A DNA stretch of 64,000 nucleotides from Ashinkailepas kermadecensis (taxonomy: Eukaryota; Arthropoda; Thecostraca; Neolepadidae). A program made the translations under genes and the position numbers. Below the pieces are notes generated by a model that was not told the origin of the DNA, did no database searches, and saw only the letters and a list, made by a program, of their open reading frames with translations. Positions 1 to 11,219 of the stretch are shown piece after piece. Position 1 is the first letter of the stretch. Each line of letters starts with the position of its first letter. The DNA lies in NCBI GenBank assembly GCA_034440615.1, contig JAOTOM010004960.1:521501-585500 (forward strand), in the 5' to 3' direction.

Positions 1-190
1 TCCCCCCACCCCCCAATGTTGACTGTTCCCCACACAAAAATCAAGTTTTAATAAGGGGCCCTATGTGGTATGCCCCCAACCTATTTGTGCCCACCGATTG
101 CCTTCATGTATGTATTGTGCCCTCCCAATAATTTTCAGAAGCATACATATCGCTGCCTATTTTCAGAAGCATACCATAATTGTTCTACCT
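1..190. repeat. Interspersed poly-C/poly-G repeat, copy 1
   Basis: C-rich start followed by a segment with the words CCTTCATGTATG and GTGCCCTCCCAATA. The same segment occurs in reverse complement at about 50060-50250, where GGGAGGGCACAATACATGAAGG is followed by G-rich sequence. This marks both as copies of one dispersed repeat in opposite orientation. No coding content is apparent, and the copy may continue off the left edge of the window. Confidence 0.6.
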
Positions 191-299
191 ATTGCTAAAA
201 GCGTGAAAAGGAAAGAAGCAAAAGGTATGGATCAAGTTGGACCATGCTAATAAATTGGGATTGGGGCTGGCGACAAGTGGAAATCAAATCATGAACTAC

Positions 300-690
300 T
301 TGCACACAATTGTGAGAACTTGACATGATGTGATATCTGATGTGGTGAGATAGACTGATATATTTGTGCTTTAAGGTGTTTTGTAAATCATTGAAGTTGT
401 TTTCCCATGTAACATTTATGAACATGATTAAGATTATTTTGCCATTCAATTCTTCTGCAAACGCTTCCTTTTCAGTTGGAAAACAAAAGAACACAAAAAA
501 GGTTTGGGTTGCGCAATATAGCATAAAATTGTTCACAAAGTGATATGTAACTTAGCCTAACCTCCTTCTCAAGAGAAAGAAACCCCGAAATAAATCATTA
601 AAAAAATATATCTGCTTGCCTCAAAATTATCAAATATAAAAAGAAAACCTAATCCAGCCTAACCTAATACAGCCAGGTTATTATTGTGCT
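300..690. repeat. CCTAA-bearing interspersed repeat, isolated copy
   Basis: AT-rich stretch containing CCTAATCCAGCCTAACCTAAT near 645-670 and the phrase AAACGCTTCCTTTTCAG near 459. The same words and the same order of A-rich and CCTAA-rich parts occur in the block at 24.84-28.21 kb. No ORF of note. The repeat ends where the TTAA element fragment begins at 691. Confidence 0.5.
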
Positions 691-834
691 TTAACACGCG
701 CCCTGGAGGGCCTCTGAAAATTACGCGCACTGGAGTGGGTGGGGGGCGGATTCCGCCACCCTAAGATCTCGGCTCCTATTAAAGCTGGAGGAACGAAACT
801 CCCAGAGTGGATGGGTACGGTAGTGAACTATATT
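691..834 (+). mobile_element. TTAA-flanked small DNA transposon, left-end fragment
   Basis: Begins TTAACACGCGCCCTGGAGG and continues, nearly identically, with the left ends of the copies at 1379 and 7387, including the G-rich run and the GATCTCGGCTCCTATTAAAG block. It breaks off at about 834 in the segment GTAGTGAACTATATT, where the other copies read GTGAACTCTATTGTG. The right end is missing, so this is a truncated, non-autonomous copy. Confidence 0.8.
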
Positions 835-1378
835 GAAGTCGAGTCAATTAGTCAAAGAAACATTAGTCGAATATAGTAAACCACTCGATTTAGGTTTGTT
901 TTCACAGGCCTATTGCATCTATCTTCCTTAACGTGCCAGGCATGTACACACGAGAGTCGCAATAAGACGAACAACAAGAAATGAATCCGTACAGAAAAAA
1001 AGAAAGAAAGAACAGAAGAAGAATCGAGAACCACTCCAAAGCATTGTGGGGTGCCAAAGTTAAATTCGAGTCCATTTTCCTTCGCAAAGTGAGAACAAGA
1101 CATCTTCAGCCACATCTTTATAATTTATAAAACAGTCCAGGTTACCCAATGACCTGAGGGTGATGCTTCGTCATATCCCGGGTTATTGTGAGGTGCCAAA
1201 AGAAAATCTACGATTTCGGTTAAAATGCACCAAGCATGTCTAAAATATCATGGCTTCCTTGGGTACGGCCTGGATGAGCCACTGGTTGCTCGATACTTGT
1301 TTGTGATTGGGGTGTCTCTGTTCTCAATCGTCTTCCCCCTTTGGGCATGCATGCATAAAATGCATTCTTAGTCGCTTC
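835..1378. other. Unassigned intergenic DNA
   Basis: No recognisable gene, array or element end. Two overlapping small minus-strand ORFs (852-1115 and 902-1087) look like no known family and have ordinary composition. Confidence 0.4.
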
Positions 1379-1960
1379 TTAACACGCGCCCTGGAGGGCC
1401 TCTGAAAATTTACGCGCACTGGAGGTGGGGGGGGGCGGATTCCCCCCCCTAGGATCTCGGCTCCTATTAAAGCTGGAGGAACGAAATTGGATGGGTGGAT
1501 GGGTACTGTAGTGAACTCTATTGTGTGCAAATTTCATGACCTTAGATCAATATCTTCAAGGTCAAATGATGTCACATTTGTCAAAATTTTCTTGTTTTGC
1601 GTGGCTTGGCTTATCATTGTTATGGATCGCTGTGATTGTGTTTATATGCTCCAAAATGGGCATCAATGATGTTTTGGACATTACTAATGATGCAATGCAG
1701 ATGCTAGATCCGATATTTGACCTCAGGTCACCTATATAGCAGCACTTTATCAGGTCAGTTACCTGTTCCAGTTATCGGAACCGGGCCGCCCGCCCGACTG
1801 CTCCGTCGGGCAGCTCGGCGCTCGGCTTCGCGAAGAAAGGAGTGAAATACATGAATAAAGTATGGAAACGCAATGACAAACAGTACAAATGATAAACAGT
1901 AGTGCATTTATGACAACATTCCAGTTGATCAAGTTTGGTTCCATTAACCTGTCAAGAACT

Positions 1961-1995
1961 TGACCTGACTTGACCTCGGTGACCTAATATGACCT
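1961..1995. promoter_or_regulatory. Cluster of four TGACCT half-sites (DR4-DR3-DR4)
   Basis: TGACCT occurs at 1961-1966, 1971-1976, 1980-1985 and 1990-1995, all in the same direction with spacers of 4, 3 and 4 bases. AGGTCA/TGACCT is the classical nuclear-receptor half-site, and direct repeats with 3-5 base spacing are bound by RXR/USP heterodimers in animals. The arrangement is repeated at 8029-8063 in copy C. Binding in vivo is only a possibility. Confidence 0.45.
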
Positions 1996-2125
1996 TGAAA
2001 CTATATAGCATATCAATATACATCAAACAAGTCACTAGTGTTGCCAATAACACTTCCCTTTTGCGAATATACAGGAAGCGCATCAGCGCCGATTTTTGTG
2101 GTCTGGCGCTAGGAAAGTTTTTACT

Positions 2126-3062
2126 TTAACACGCGCACTGGAGGGGGGGGGGGGCGAAATCCGCCCACCCCTCCGGTTTTTCGCAAATAACTGCAGCTTT
2201 TACCAGTGGACATACGCGATTTTCGGTGTACCTGCTTCGAAATGAACATCGCGTCGTTTAAAGCAAGAACAATGGAAATCGACCGAAAATTTTTCGAGTT
2301 AGGGGACGCTAAAGTCAAAAAATGTTATAGCGCCAGACCACAAAAATCGGCGCTGATGCGCTTCCAGCATACTGACAAAAGGGAAGTGTTCTAGGCAACA
2401 CTAGCGACTTGTTTGATGCATATTGATATGCTGTATAGTTTCAAGGTCATGTTAGGTCACCAAGATCAAGTCAGGTCAAGTTCATGACAGGTTAATGGAA
2501 CCAAACTTGATCAACTGGAATGTTGCCATAAATGCACTACTGGTTGTCATTTGTACTGTTTGTCATTGCGTTTCCATACTTTATTCATGTACTTCACTCC
2601 CTTCTTCACGAAGCCGATTGCTCCGAGCTGCCCGACGGAGCAGTCGGGCGGGCGGCCGGTTCCGGTAACTGGAACAGGTAACTGACCTGATAAAGTGGTG
2701 CTATATAGGTGACCTGAGGTCACATGTTGGGTCTAGCATCTGCATTGCATCATTAGTAATGTCCAAAACATCATTGATGCCTATTTTTGAGCATTTAAAC
2801 ACAATCACAGCGATGCATAACGATGACAAGCCAAGCCACGCAAAACCGGAAAAGTTGGCCAATCTGACCTCATTTGATCTTGAAGATATTGACCAAAGGT
2901 CACAAAAATTGCACACAATAGAGTTCACTACGGTGCCCATCCACCCTGAGAATTCCGTTCCTCCAGCTTTACTAGGAGCCGAGATCTTAGGGGGGTGGCG
3001 GAATCCGCCCCCCCCCCCTCCAGTGCGCGTAATTCTCAGAGGCCCTCCAGGGCGCGTGTTAA
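2126..3062 (-). mobile_element. TTAA-flanked small DNA transposon, copy B (nested in copy A)
   Basis: Complete copy of about 937 bp in the opposite orientation to its host. It starts TTAACACGCGCACTGGAGG (the right end in reverse) and finishes CCAGGGCGCGTGTTAA (the left end in reverse). The insertion duplicated the host TTAA at 2126-2129 and 3059-3062; the uninterrupted copy at 7387 shows a single TTAA followed by CGGCCTCTAAC at the same place. A 126-aa plus-strand ORF and a 142-aa minus-strand ORF lie across it, but both read through non-coding element sequence and are not genes. Confidence 0.88.
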
Positions 3063-3239
3063 CGGCCCCTAACTTGAAAAATATTCCGCCGATTTCATTT
3101 TTTCTTGCTTTAAACGACGCGTCGGTCATTTCTAAGTAGGTACACAGAAAATCGCGTATGTCGACCGGTAAAATCTGCAGTTATGTACGAAAAAATGGAG
3201 GGGTGAGCGGATTTGCCCCCCCTCCAGTGCGCGTGTTAA

Positions 3240-4071
3240 ATGATGGGTCTCACTTTATTATATAGAATGCGTTTGCGTATTTTCAATGTCTTGGTGTTTT
3301 CAGATGTTCTGCGGCAAGATCTCCAGTGAATTTTACATCGAGAAGTAAGCTTATGGCTGCCATTTTGCGTTGTTCAACATAGCAAAATGCAAGTTGAGAA
3401 CTGAAATAATTTATTCACGTGCCGTAGGTTTTCCTGCACTTACTTTTTAACCATTTCAAACTTGACCCTTCACCGCATACGAGCTCTATTTTGGTTGCTA
3501 AGTACTAGCATATTTATTCGACTGCTACTGCAAACGTTCGTGATCATTATTACATGCAAAAAAGGAAGCTCAAAGTACCACCAGGTTTTCCACATTTTGC
3601 CCGATATCTGACGTAATGAAACATCTCACAGGTTAGTGACCAAGTTATCCATCGGAAGAAGCAAGACTGGTCATAATCGTACAACCATTTTGACGACCTG
3701 TCTTTTGGTTGTATTCCGATACATTGGCAGGGATCGATTTTAAGTGCCCTACCCTTTTCGTTGTCCACGACTGGCGCTAAGTATCAGGAGCTGTATTATT
3801 AATAAAATAGCGTGATTACGTAGCATTTGGTATGGTAAAAATACCGACACCCGCCATGGCGAATTTCCCTGCATTTATGCTGAAGTTTATCTGTTGCACC
3901 TAACTGTGCACCTAGCTTGGGGCACTTCATGGCGTGCCGACTGGGCGTACGTGCCAGCACGTCCAGGAAGCCGAGCTGACCTCTGCTGTGGTCTGCTTTC
4001 ACAGGAGTGGTCTCAGTTCCAGGTCACTGACCGCCAGTTAGCGTGCCATCAGCGGGCGCTATCGTTGCACC
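3240..4071. other. Unassigned DNA
   Basis: No recognisable element or gene. Small ORFs (for example 3550-3768 on the minus strand) show no family signature. Confidence 0.35.
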
Positions 4072-4458
4072 TTGAATGACGCCACTGCCTCTGGCCAGTT
4101 ATGTATTGTAGCTGAGGGCACTACTGTGGCGATGGCAGTGCGGGATGATTTTGCTGAGCTGTCCACAAACGGTGATACCATTCGTCATGTCTACGCGCTA
4201 CGTTCTCATCGGGCGGAGGCGTCATTTAGCAAATACGTAATATATGAAGATATTCCTCGCACATACACGCGCCACACACGCAACGGCGTAACTTCTGGTT
4301 ATATTAGTATGGTTCAAAGTGTAGTACAGCATACATTTGAAATGTCTTCCGCGTTCTTCGAAGATATGTTTTCAACTCAGTTTGTGAAAGCACATGTCAC
4401 GGTGTCAGCGAAGCATGACACCGATAATTATCTCACTTCCTTGATAGAAATAAAATAG
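4072..4458 (+). CDS. Hypothetical ORF, 128 aa, unrecognised
   Basis: An open frame of 128 codons from ATG 4072 to TAG 4458, with an AATAAA-like AAATAAAATAG at its end. The protein is mixed polar and acidic, with no obvious signal peptide, membrane span, zinc motif or low-complexity run. It lies about 430 bases upstream of the reverse-transcriptase region of a LINE remnant but does not resemble the LINE endonuclease that would be expected there, so it may be unrelated. In a window full of decayed repeats a chance ORF of this length is quite possible. I do not recognise a family and assign no function. Confidence 0.2.
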   Translation: MNDATASGQLCIVAEGTTVAMAVRDDFAELSTNGDTIRHVYALRSHRAEASFSKYVIYEDIPRTYTRHTRNGVTSGYISMVQSVVQHTFEMSSAFFEDMFSTQFVKAHVTVSAKHDTDNYLTSLIEIK

Positions 4459-4885
4459 TATTTCATATCAGGATTGTGTGCTTATCGCAGACATGATGTG
4501 ACGTATTGTCACACTGTGAATGACCAATGAGCAATTCAAGCCTAACATCGCGCCTAGCACTACTGGCGATGCCGTATAGGGGACTATGATGTCAACTGTA
4601 TCCAACTCTGGATAGCACTTACGGTGGCTGAATGCAAGATGGATGCGAACATATCCATCTGTTCTCTGGAGATCAGTGAGTAGCACACAATCGATGTCGA
4701 CCGGATGAACAGCTTGTTCACGCAATTAATCGTGCTTAGGGTCTGACTTAGCAATGCAAATTGTGTACTCAACTTGCATGTGCTCGTCAATTATGCTTGC
4801 TGGCGCTGGAGTTGGTACCATTGCTACTGCTGCAGCTGGCTGATGTCAGTGTACTACAAGTCGGTCCTCATGTGTTGCTGTCTTC
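4459..4885. other. Unassigned DNA upstream of LINE
   Basis: Unique-looking sequence between the hypothetical ORF and the first LINE-like codons. Minus-strand ORFs at 4468-4725 and 4584-4790 overlap each other and look like chance frames. Confidence 0.3.
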
Positions 4886-6842
4886 TTGGTATTATACGCC
4901 AAATTACATGCTGACACCTATTCTCGACGAGCACCTGCCACTCAGAAACATCAAAATTCGGAACCCAACAGCACCACATGTCAGCGAAGCTACCAAAAAG
5001 CTCACGCACTGGCGAAATGTAGCTTTGCACTTGCAAGATATAAGCACATACAAAGTACTTAACAGACAAGTTCGCTCAGCTATTAGAGCTGACTGTAGGG
5101 ACGAGATTAGCAGAAATATAGCTCAGAAAGACCCATCAGCTGCGTGGCGTGCTATTAAGCCCATTATCGACACCAAAAAAGGCTCTCATAGAGTTCAACC
5201 TCAGGTCCTACCTGACCAGCTAAATCAATACTTTGTTAGTGTCGGACCTAAGGTATCAGCAGAGGTCAAACGCCAGGCAAACATGCTTGAACACACACCT
5301 CCCAGTTGCCGGCTATCGCGCGTCTCTACCAGCTCTTATAAAGTATCACCCATATCCCTCGAACAGCTAACCAAAATTGTCATGGACATGAGGAGCACAA
5401 GTGCTTGCGGACCCGACGGGATCTGTATTAAGGTTATCACATTTATGTTCTTTTTATCGGAGAAGTGCTTCTCGACAGTAAAAACACATGCCTGACTACA
5501 GCTGATATCCACTCCACTTGGAAACAGTCAATAGTAACTCCCATTCACAAATCAGGAGATCCTTCGGATCCCTCTAATTTTAGGCACATCTCATTGGTTC
5601 CGGTTATCAACAAAATCACAGAGAGGGTAGTGCAGAAACAACTCTATCACTATCTGAACTCAAACCACCTACTGGCCCAAACTCAGCACGGCTTCAGACC
5701 ACGCCACTCTACGGAAACCGCTCTCATCTCAGTCACGGACAAAATACTAGCAGCAATGGACCGTTCGGAAGTAGCTCTCCTTTGTATTCTGGACCTCAGT
5801 AAATGCTTCGACGTAATAGATCACAACAAACTGCTCACTAAACTAGAACTCCATGGAATCGATGCTGACTGGTTTAGGGCTTATCTGGGAGGTCACACGC
5901 AGGCTGTTAGCATATCAGATTAACGCGGAAACAGGCATCTCTCCTCCTTTCTCCCAAACAACATAGGTGTTTTTCAAGGCTCATCACTAGGTCCACTCTT
6001 CTATTGCATCTTTTCGAACGACCTCAGTTTGCACGTCCCGGTAGCACACGTCACTCAGCTCGCAGGCGACACCCAGGTCCTCATCTCCGGTCGCAAATCT
6101 GATCTCCCAAATCTGATAAATCAGATGGAGACATGTCTGAACCAACTTTACGACTACTTCCTGGATAACGGTTTGAAGGTAAACCCGACCAAAACCCAGC
6201 TTCTCAACGATCGGATCGCGTCAAATTCTTCGCAATATACCCCGATACGCGTGTGCTTTAGGGACGCCGTGATAGATAAGGGTCATTCGTGTAGGAACCT
6301 TGGGGTGACATTTGATCGCCACATGTGGTGGGATTTCCATATAGCTGTTGTGGTCCGCAAGTGCACTGGATTCCTTTTGGCCCTGAGCCATCTGCGTCAC
6401 CATCTGCCAGCCAGTACCCTCTTTACTATAGTCAATAGCCTAGTTATATCCAATATCCGCTACTGCATATCTGTTTACGGGAACGGGTCGGCAGCAAGCA
6501 TCCACAGACTAGACAAGATCATTAACTTCGCCACTAGAGTCGTGTCAGGTCTACGGATTTGTGTACACTATGAACTCACCTTTAGGCCATCGCTTTCCTA
6601 TCACTTCTATAAACTACTCGTTTGTAGCTCGTGTTACAAGCACGGTGTGTGTAGTGCAGATAGTGGTATAGGTATTGTATTATGTTGGTGTATGAATGTT
6701 TGTTGCGCATCTGTTCCCACTATTGACCCACGATGGAATCTATCCTTTCTTTGTAAATATATGTGAGTTATACCCAGACTGTCCATAACAGCCACAATAC
6801 GTGGAGGTCATGTATCGCGAAATAAGTAAAATAAATAAAATA
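4886..6842 (+). pseudogene. LINE reverse-transcriptase pseudogene (CR1/L2/Jockey-like)
   Basis: Decayed, 5'-truncated non-LTR retrotransposon. The frame to 5495 carries the linker normally found between endonuclease and reverse transcriptase (HLPLRNIKIR, near 4935) and the RT entry motif SACGPDGI (about 5402). A frameshift near 5440 moves the reading into the 5465-5923 frame, with WKQSIVTPIHKSGDP, QHGFRPRHST and the motif-A position LDLSKCFDVIDH (about 5791). One in-frame TAA at 5921 then separates it from GVFQGSSLGP (5966), the catalytic box and the thumb (6029-6766), all in the same frame. The catalytic YADD position reads LAGD (about 6060), so the first catalytic aspartate is lost and the enzyme would be inactive. 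The 3' end has an AAATAAGTAAAATAAATAAAATAC tail ending near 6842. The exact clade is uncertain; loss of the endonuclease fits 5' truncation on insertion. Confidence 0.85.
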
Positions 6843-7386
6843 CATTATTCATCGGCATCAAATTTGTTCGATCCCTGCTGAAGTCTAGTCGATGCTGTCA
6901 TAAGTGAATCCATATTAATAATTTCACGGAAGGTTTTAGATGCAATGCATGCACACATACATGCATGCATTAATAAATGCGATGCTGCATTTTTTGCGAA
7001 ATCAAAGCTTCTAACTTAATCGCATAATGTTTAAGAACTTTAAAGTGTTGCTGTATTGGACGTGAACGTGGCCACCGCAAAACAGATTAAACCAATTTGT
7101 CTTGGATATGCGCACATAAAATTTGTACTGCATAGGTAACTCTTCCCTGGTGGGGTCAAAAAGGTGGTTCCAATTGGCGGTCGCTTAACCAAAATAACAT
7201 GGTTACTATGCACATCATGGTTTTCTTGTATGGTGAATATTTCTTCCCCCTCTTTCTAGCATCTCCACTGTGGAATAACTTTCTTGTTATATTCGCATTA
7301 TGTGGTATATCCCCTTAAGGTTAGTCGAATATTCTCTTGTGAATCAAGAACTATACCGTTATATTCGTTTTAGATAGTATGCTCGA
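6843..7386. other. Unassigned DNA with a short ATGCATGC tract
   Basis: Contains an alternating purine-pyrimidine stretch, ATGCATGCACACATACATGCATGCATTAATAAATGC, near 6942-6977. Otherwise no gene or element end is visible before the TTAA element begins. Confidence 0.4.
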
Positions 7387-8398
7387 TTAACACGCGCCCT
7401 GGAGAGTCTCTGAAAATTACGCGCACTGTGGAGTGTGGGGGGGGGAGGGGCGGATTCCGCCCCCCTAAGATCTCGGCTCCTATTAAAGCTGGAGTAACGA
7501 AATCCTCAGGGTGGATGGGTACGGTAGTAAACTCTATTGTGCGCAAATTTCATGACCTTCGGTCAATATTTTCATGGTCAAATGATGTCACATATGTCAC
7601 AATTTTTTATTTTGCGTGGTTTGGATTGTCATAGTTATAGATCGCTGTGATTGTGTTTAAATCCTCCAAAATGGGCATCAGTGATGTCTGGGACATTACT
7701 AATGATGCAATACAGATGCTAGATCCGGCATTTGACCTTAGGGCACCTATATAGCAGCACTTTATCAGGTCAGTTACCTGTTCCAGTTATCGGAACCGGG
7801 TCGCCCGCCAAACTGCTCCGTCGGGCGGCTCGGCGCAATCGGCTTCGCGCAAAAAGGAGTGAAGTACATGAATAAAGTACGGACACGCTTAGGCACACAA
7901 TGACAAACAGAAGTTTTCAGGATGTGTAGGGAGTAACATGCAAAGTGACATCAATCGCATGACAGTCATTTGCATTTATGACAACATTCCAGTTGACCAA
8001 GTTTGATTCCATTAACCTGTCATCAACCTGACCTGACTTGACCTCGGTGACCTAACATGACCTTGAAACAAGATAGCATAACAAAATACATGAATCAAGT
8101 CACTAATGTTGCCAAGAACGCTTCCCTTTTGCCAATATACGGGACGCGCATCAGCGCCGATTTTTGTGATCTGGCGCTAATAATTGTTTTTTTTTTAACC
8201 TTAACGGCCTCTAACTCGAAATTTTTGTCGGCCGATTTCCGCTTTCTTTGTTTTAAACGACTCGCCGGTCATTTCTAAGCAGGTACGCAAAAAATGGCGT
8301 ATATCGACCGGTAAAATCTGGAGTTATGTACGAAACACCGGAGGGGTGGGCGGATTTCGCACCCCCGCCCCCCCCCCCACCTCCAGTGCGCGTGTTAA
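7387..8398 (+). mobile_element. TTAA-flanked small DNA transposon, copy C (complete)
   Basis: Uninterrupted copy of about 1012 bp. The left end is TTAACACGCGCCCTGGAG at 7387 and the right end is CTCCAGTGCGCGTGTTAA ending at 8398, with TTAA on both sides as the presumed target duplication. Subterminal G-rich and C-rich runs mirror each other. The interior carries the hairpin-forming CTGCTCCGTCGGGCGG region (about 7813), the CAGTTACCTGTTCCAG box (7771) and the four TGACCT half-sites. No ORF resembles a transposase, so mobility would depend on an enzyme encoded elsewhere. This copy is the reference for the insertion point of copy B in copy A. Confidence 0.88.
8029..8063. promoter_or_regulatory. 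Cluster of four TGACCT half-sites (DR4-DR3-DR4) in copy C
   Basis: TGACCT at 8029-8034, 8039-8044, 8048-8053 and 8058-8063, with spacers of 4, 3 and 4, the same as in copy A. It also appears in reverse in copies B (about 2443-2480) and E (about 30356-30392), with one decayed half-site in B. Confidence 0.45.
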
Positions 8399-9103
8399 AG
8401 TTAGTAAAGTATTTTTCATTGAAATGTTGTCTTGCACTCGGTACGATTAATGGCATCTCCGGAATTTTAAAGCCTATACTTAGCATGGCCTGACGTTTCA
8501 AGGATAGAAAAGCATATGGCAGTGAGAATTCGTTCAATGTTTTTTTTTGTTCAAGGAAGGGTTGTACCCGAATATATACCAAGTGTAGGGTAGCTCTTTT
8601 GACCGTATTTTCTGCTTACCTAGGAAAGGTAATCGTGCAATATTGAAGCAACAGTTTATGGTTGACAAGTTGGAAAACCGAGGAGTAGCCCGCGTAGGTT
8701 GCCTCTGTCTGGAAGTCGGCAGCGATCGAATCCCAGCCATGCCCTTAGAGACTGCCAGGCTTGAAGCACATGACCACTCACGAACAAAGCCGTTGGCCAG
8801 TGGCTGAGCTGAATGTTAATCAGTACTGGTACATTGTGTGTGTCTTGTATGTCATCGTGATATGTGCCGGTTTCCACTGGATCAGAAATTTGCCCTTCCT
8901 AAATAAAAGTCTGCAAATGTGCAGTCGAATACATGATCCTTAGGCGTATCAATCCGTGCACAGCGAAGGCTTAGAAAGAGTTCAGCTTCATATTTTTATT
9001 GCGCTTCTTACAGTTCTAAGAAATCATGGCTGTCTTCCCATTCCTTTACGGTACCAACCGTCTAGCTGATCTTCAGAATTTGCAAAACCCGAGCTTCAAG
9101 ATT
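8399..9103. other. Unassigned DNA
   Basis: No recognisable gene. It includes a stretch near 8650-8760 ending in GATCGAATCCCAG, which resembles a tRNA B box but has no matching A box or folded arms, so no tRNA is called. Confidence 0.35.
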
Positions 9104-9224
9104 CCAGTAAGTGGATCTGGCACGTGACAAGTGTCCTGATCTCACCCACCAGCTACTACGCAAAACCCAGTAAGTGGGTCCGGCACGAGATAAGTGTCCT
9201 GATCTCACACACCAGCTACTACGG
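9104..9224 (+). repeat. 63-bp tandem duplication
   Basis: CCAGTAAGTGGATCTGGCACG at 9104 is repeated as CCAGTAAGTGGGTCCGGCACG at 9167. Each copy is followed by AAGTGTCCTGATCTCAC and CACCAGCTACTACG. Two copies with a few substitutions. Confidence 0.8.
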
Positions 9225-9790
9225 AGAAAGGAGAAGCTCCCGGGCTATGGTGGTCACCGATATCGACGCAAGTTAACCTACAACATGCCACCCACCCGGT
9301 TTTCTGCAGCTGAAGGCGTTGCTGACGTTCATTTATTCAGCGATGGCGGCCCTTGCTTGACAACCGATTTCGACGCAGCCACCGGCTGCACGCGAAACTC
9401 ATTAGCGCGAGTGTGCTGTGGCCTGACCGTACAGAACGGACCAGGAAGCAGACGAGGTGCCGGCGGCAGCGTCGGAGAGTGCGTGATCCCAGATAACGGG
9501 CCTCACCGTCGACCGCGCTCCACATTCGGCATCCCAGGTGAATGTACTACCTCTGGTCGATGACCGCTCTCGCCGTGCGGGGCCGGCCGGCGCCGCCACT
9601 TCCAGATAAATCTCCCACCGGCAACAATTCCAAAAGGTCAACGGCACCAATGAGGCCGGCGTCTGGCGGCGCCTCTCCCTTCCGGGTGACACCGACCACG
9701 TGACCCGGCAGCTCCCACCAGCGTCTGGCGGGTACGCCGGGCGAACAGAGTAGCGCCGTTATCGGCCACCGTGCGGATCACGCGGGAAAG
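9225..9790. other. GC-rich block with uncertain ORFs
   Basis: Much richer in G+C and CpG than its flanks. A 129-aa plus-strand ORF (9174-9563) and a 96-aa minus-strand ORF (9402-9692) overlap here. Neither shows a family motif I recognise. The high CpG content suggests a recent arrival, a promoter or first-exon region, or the GC-rich part of a retroelement. I cannot decide between these and call no gene. Confidence 0.35.
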
Positions 9791-11215
9791 TGGAGACAAA
9801 CACAGTGCTCAATCGGAGCCCAGGTGTGTCGTCAAAGAATTCGAGAGCAATGCAATTTATTCAAAGTCATGATCGTGCTATCGCGGATAAATTTGGCATT
9901 TCCAGGCTCAGAGGCCGTGTCGAGCAACCCGGTCCTCTGACGAGAAACTGCCTGAGGAAAAACGATTGCAAAATTAATACATGAGGATTGTATAAATTTG
10001 AGAATGGCTGGCATGAAAATTATTATAATGATTACAAAACTTGTCAGTAACATGCCAATGTATTGCTGGAATTTATGATCGAAATAGCCTAGCATACAAT
10101 GAAAATCTTCGGCAAGTCACCTTCGGATCAAATATAACATTTGCATTTCATTACAAGTACAAAATAGCGCTGGCAGGATTCCACCATCATTCATGCACCA
10201 ATTATTGCACTTCCTTTTTTTAACACTTTTCATGGATCGCCAAGATCGTAAAAAACAAATGCAAATAAAGCTCACAATCCCTCACCCCCACCGGATCACA
10301 GTTCCCACATCATATTCAACATTCTGAAACATGCACTTCTTCTGCTCGTGTGCTGCATTGGTCATGTGCATGTCACAAAAAAAGTTAACCAGTTGTATTT
10401 GCTCGGGGCTAGGTTATGGTATTGATAGTGGAATTCATGTCAGGAATGTGCATAGACTCATCAATTTTACCTCAGTGTTGTCGCGATCCGTGCTAATAAT
10501 TTATATTCTGAATACCGTATTCACACAATATTTTTGAATGTTGATGTGCTCTAAATGTGCTCGCTGAAAGGTGTCACGTTTCGGTTTGCGAGCATCTCCA
10601 GGATGTTCATTTAAACCGGTAACGCAACGAACATTTGCGTTCCTCTATGTAGACCGCCTTTTGGTTATCCTTTTCGCCTATCATTCATGTTGATTTATAG
10701 ACGACATTTCTTTGTAGGCATTTGCCTTTTAATCCACAATGACAGGCGTGACACAATTGTCTATCAGAAGGGCACTGTGGTGAAGAGTACGTCGATGGCA
10801 CAAATTTTTCCTTATAGCGGTGGGACCACTCACCCAATAATTTTCAGCGATAACTTTGATACTTTGACAATTCCATTAACCCGTTTTACAAATGTTTCAT
10901 TTATGTAGGGAAGGCGAATGTATGTGACATTTTTGTTGTACTTTGTATTCTTTTGATATCTCACATTTATTTTACTTCCCTATTTAGACGTATGTCAAAT
11001 GTGTATTCTAGCAAGTGTTAGGTTAGGTTAGATCATATCCTTCAGGCTCCTTTCTGTAACTGGTTTGTCAGAGAAAGCTTTAATTGCCCGGATGAGCTTA
11101 TATCTTAGTCTTGATTTGTCATGCCCAATGGATGGGCGGATTCAAAGTGTAGCACAATTGTCGCGAACATCGGCTTTGCAAATAACTTCATTATACAGTA
11201 TCCTGATGCGCGTAC
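9791..11215. other. Unassigned AT-rich DNA
   Basis: No convincing gene, array or element boundary. Short ORFs (for example 10687-10908) lack recognisable features. TTAGGTTAGGTTAGA occurs near 11018. Confidence 0.35.
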
Positions 11216-11219
11216 TGTG

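Larger units (their letters stand above)
1379..3239 (+). mobile_element. TTAA-flanked small DNA transposon, copy A (interrupted)
   Basis: The left end at 1379 reads TTAACACGCGCCCTGGAG and the right end at 3236-3239 reads CTCCAGTGCGCGTGTTAA, so the termini are inverted repeats bounded by TTAA. The interior matches the uninterrupted copy at 7387-8398 until about 2125, resumes at 3059 with CGGCCCCTAACTTG, and so is split by the nested copy at 2126-3062. Without that insertion the element is about 0.93 kb. It contains a GC-rich hairpin (GCCCGACTGCTCCGTCGGGC, near 1793) and clusters of TGACCT/AGGTCA half-sites at 1718-1730 and 1961-1995. No transposase ORF is present, so it is non-autonomous. TTAA target sites are known for piggyBac-type elements, but I cannot tie these ends to a named family. 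Confidence 0.85.

Noticed and set aside
8650..8760. B-box-like GATCGAATCCCAG
   Set aside because: No matching A box at the right distance and no foldable arms.
9174..9692. Overlapping GC-rich ORFs considered as a retroelement protease or gag
   Set aside because: No DTG/DSG protease motif or zinc knuckle could be found in any frame.
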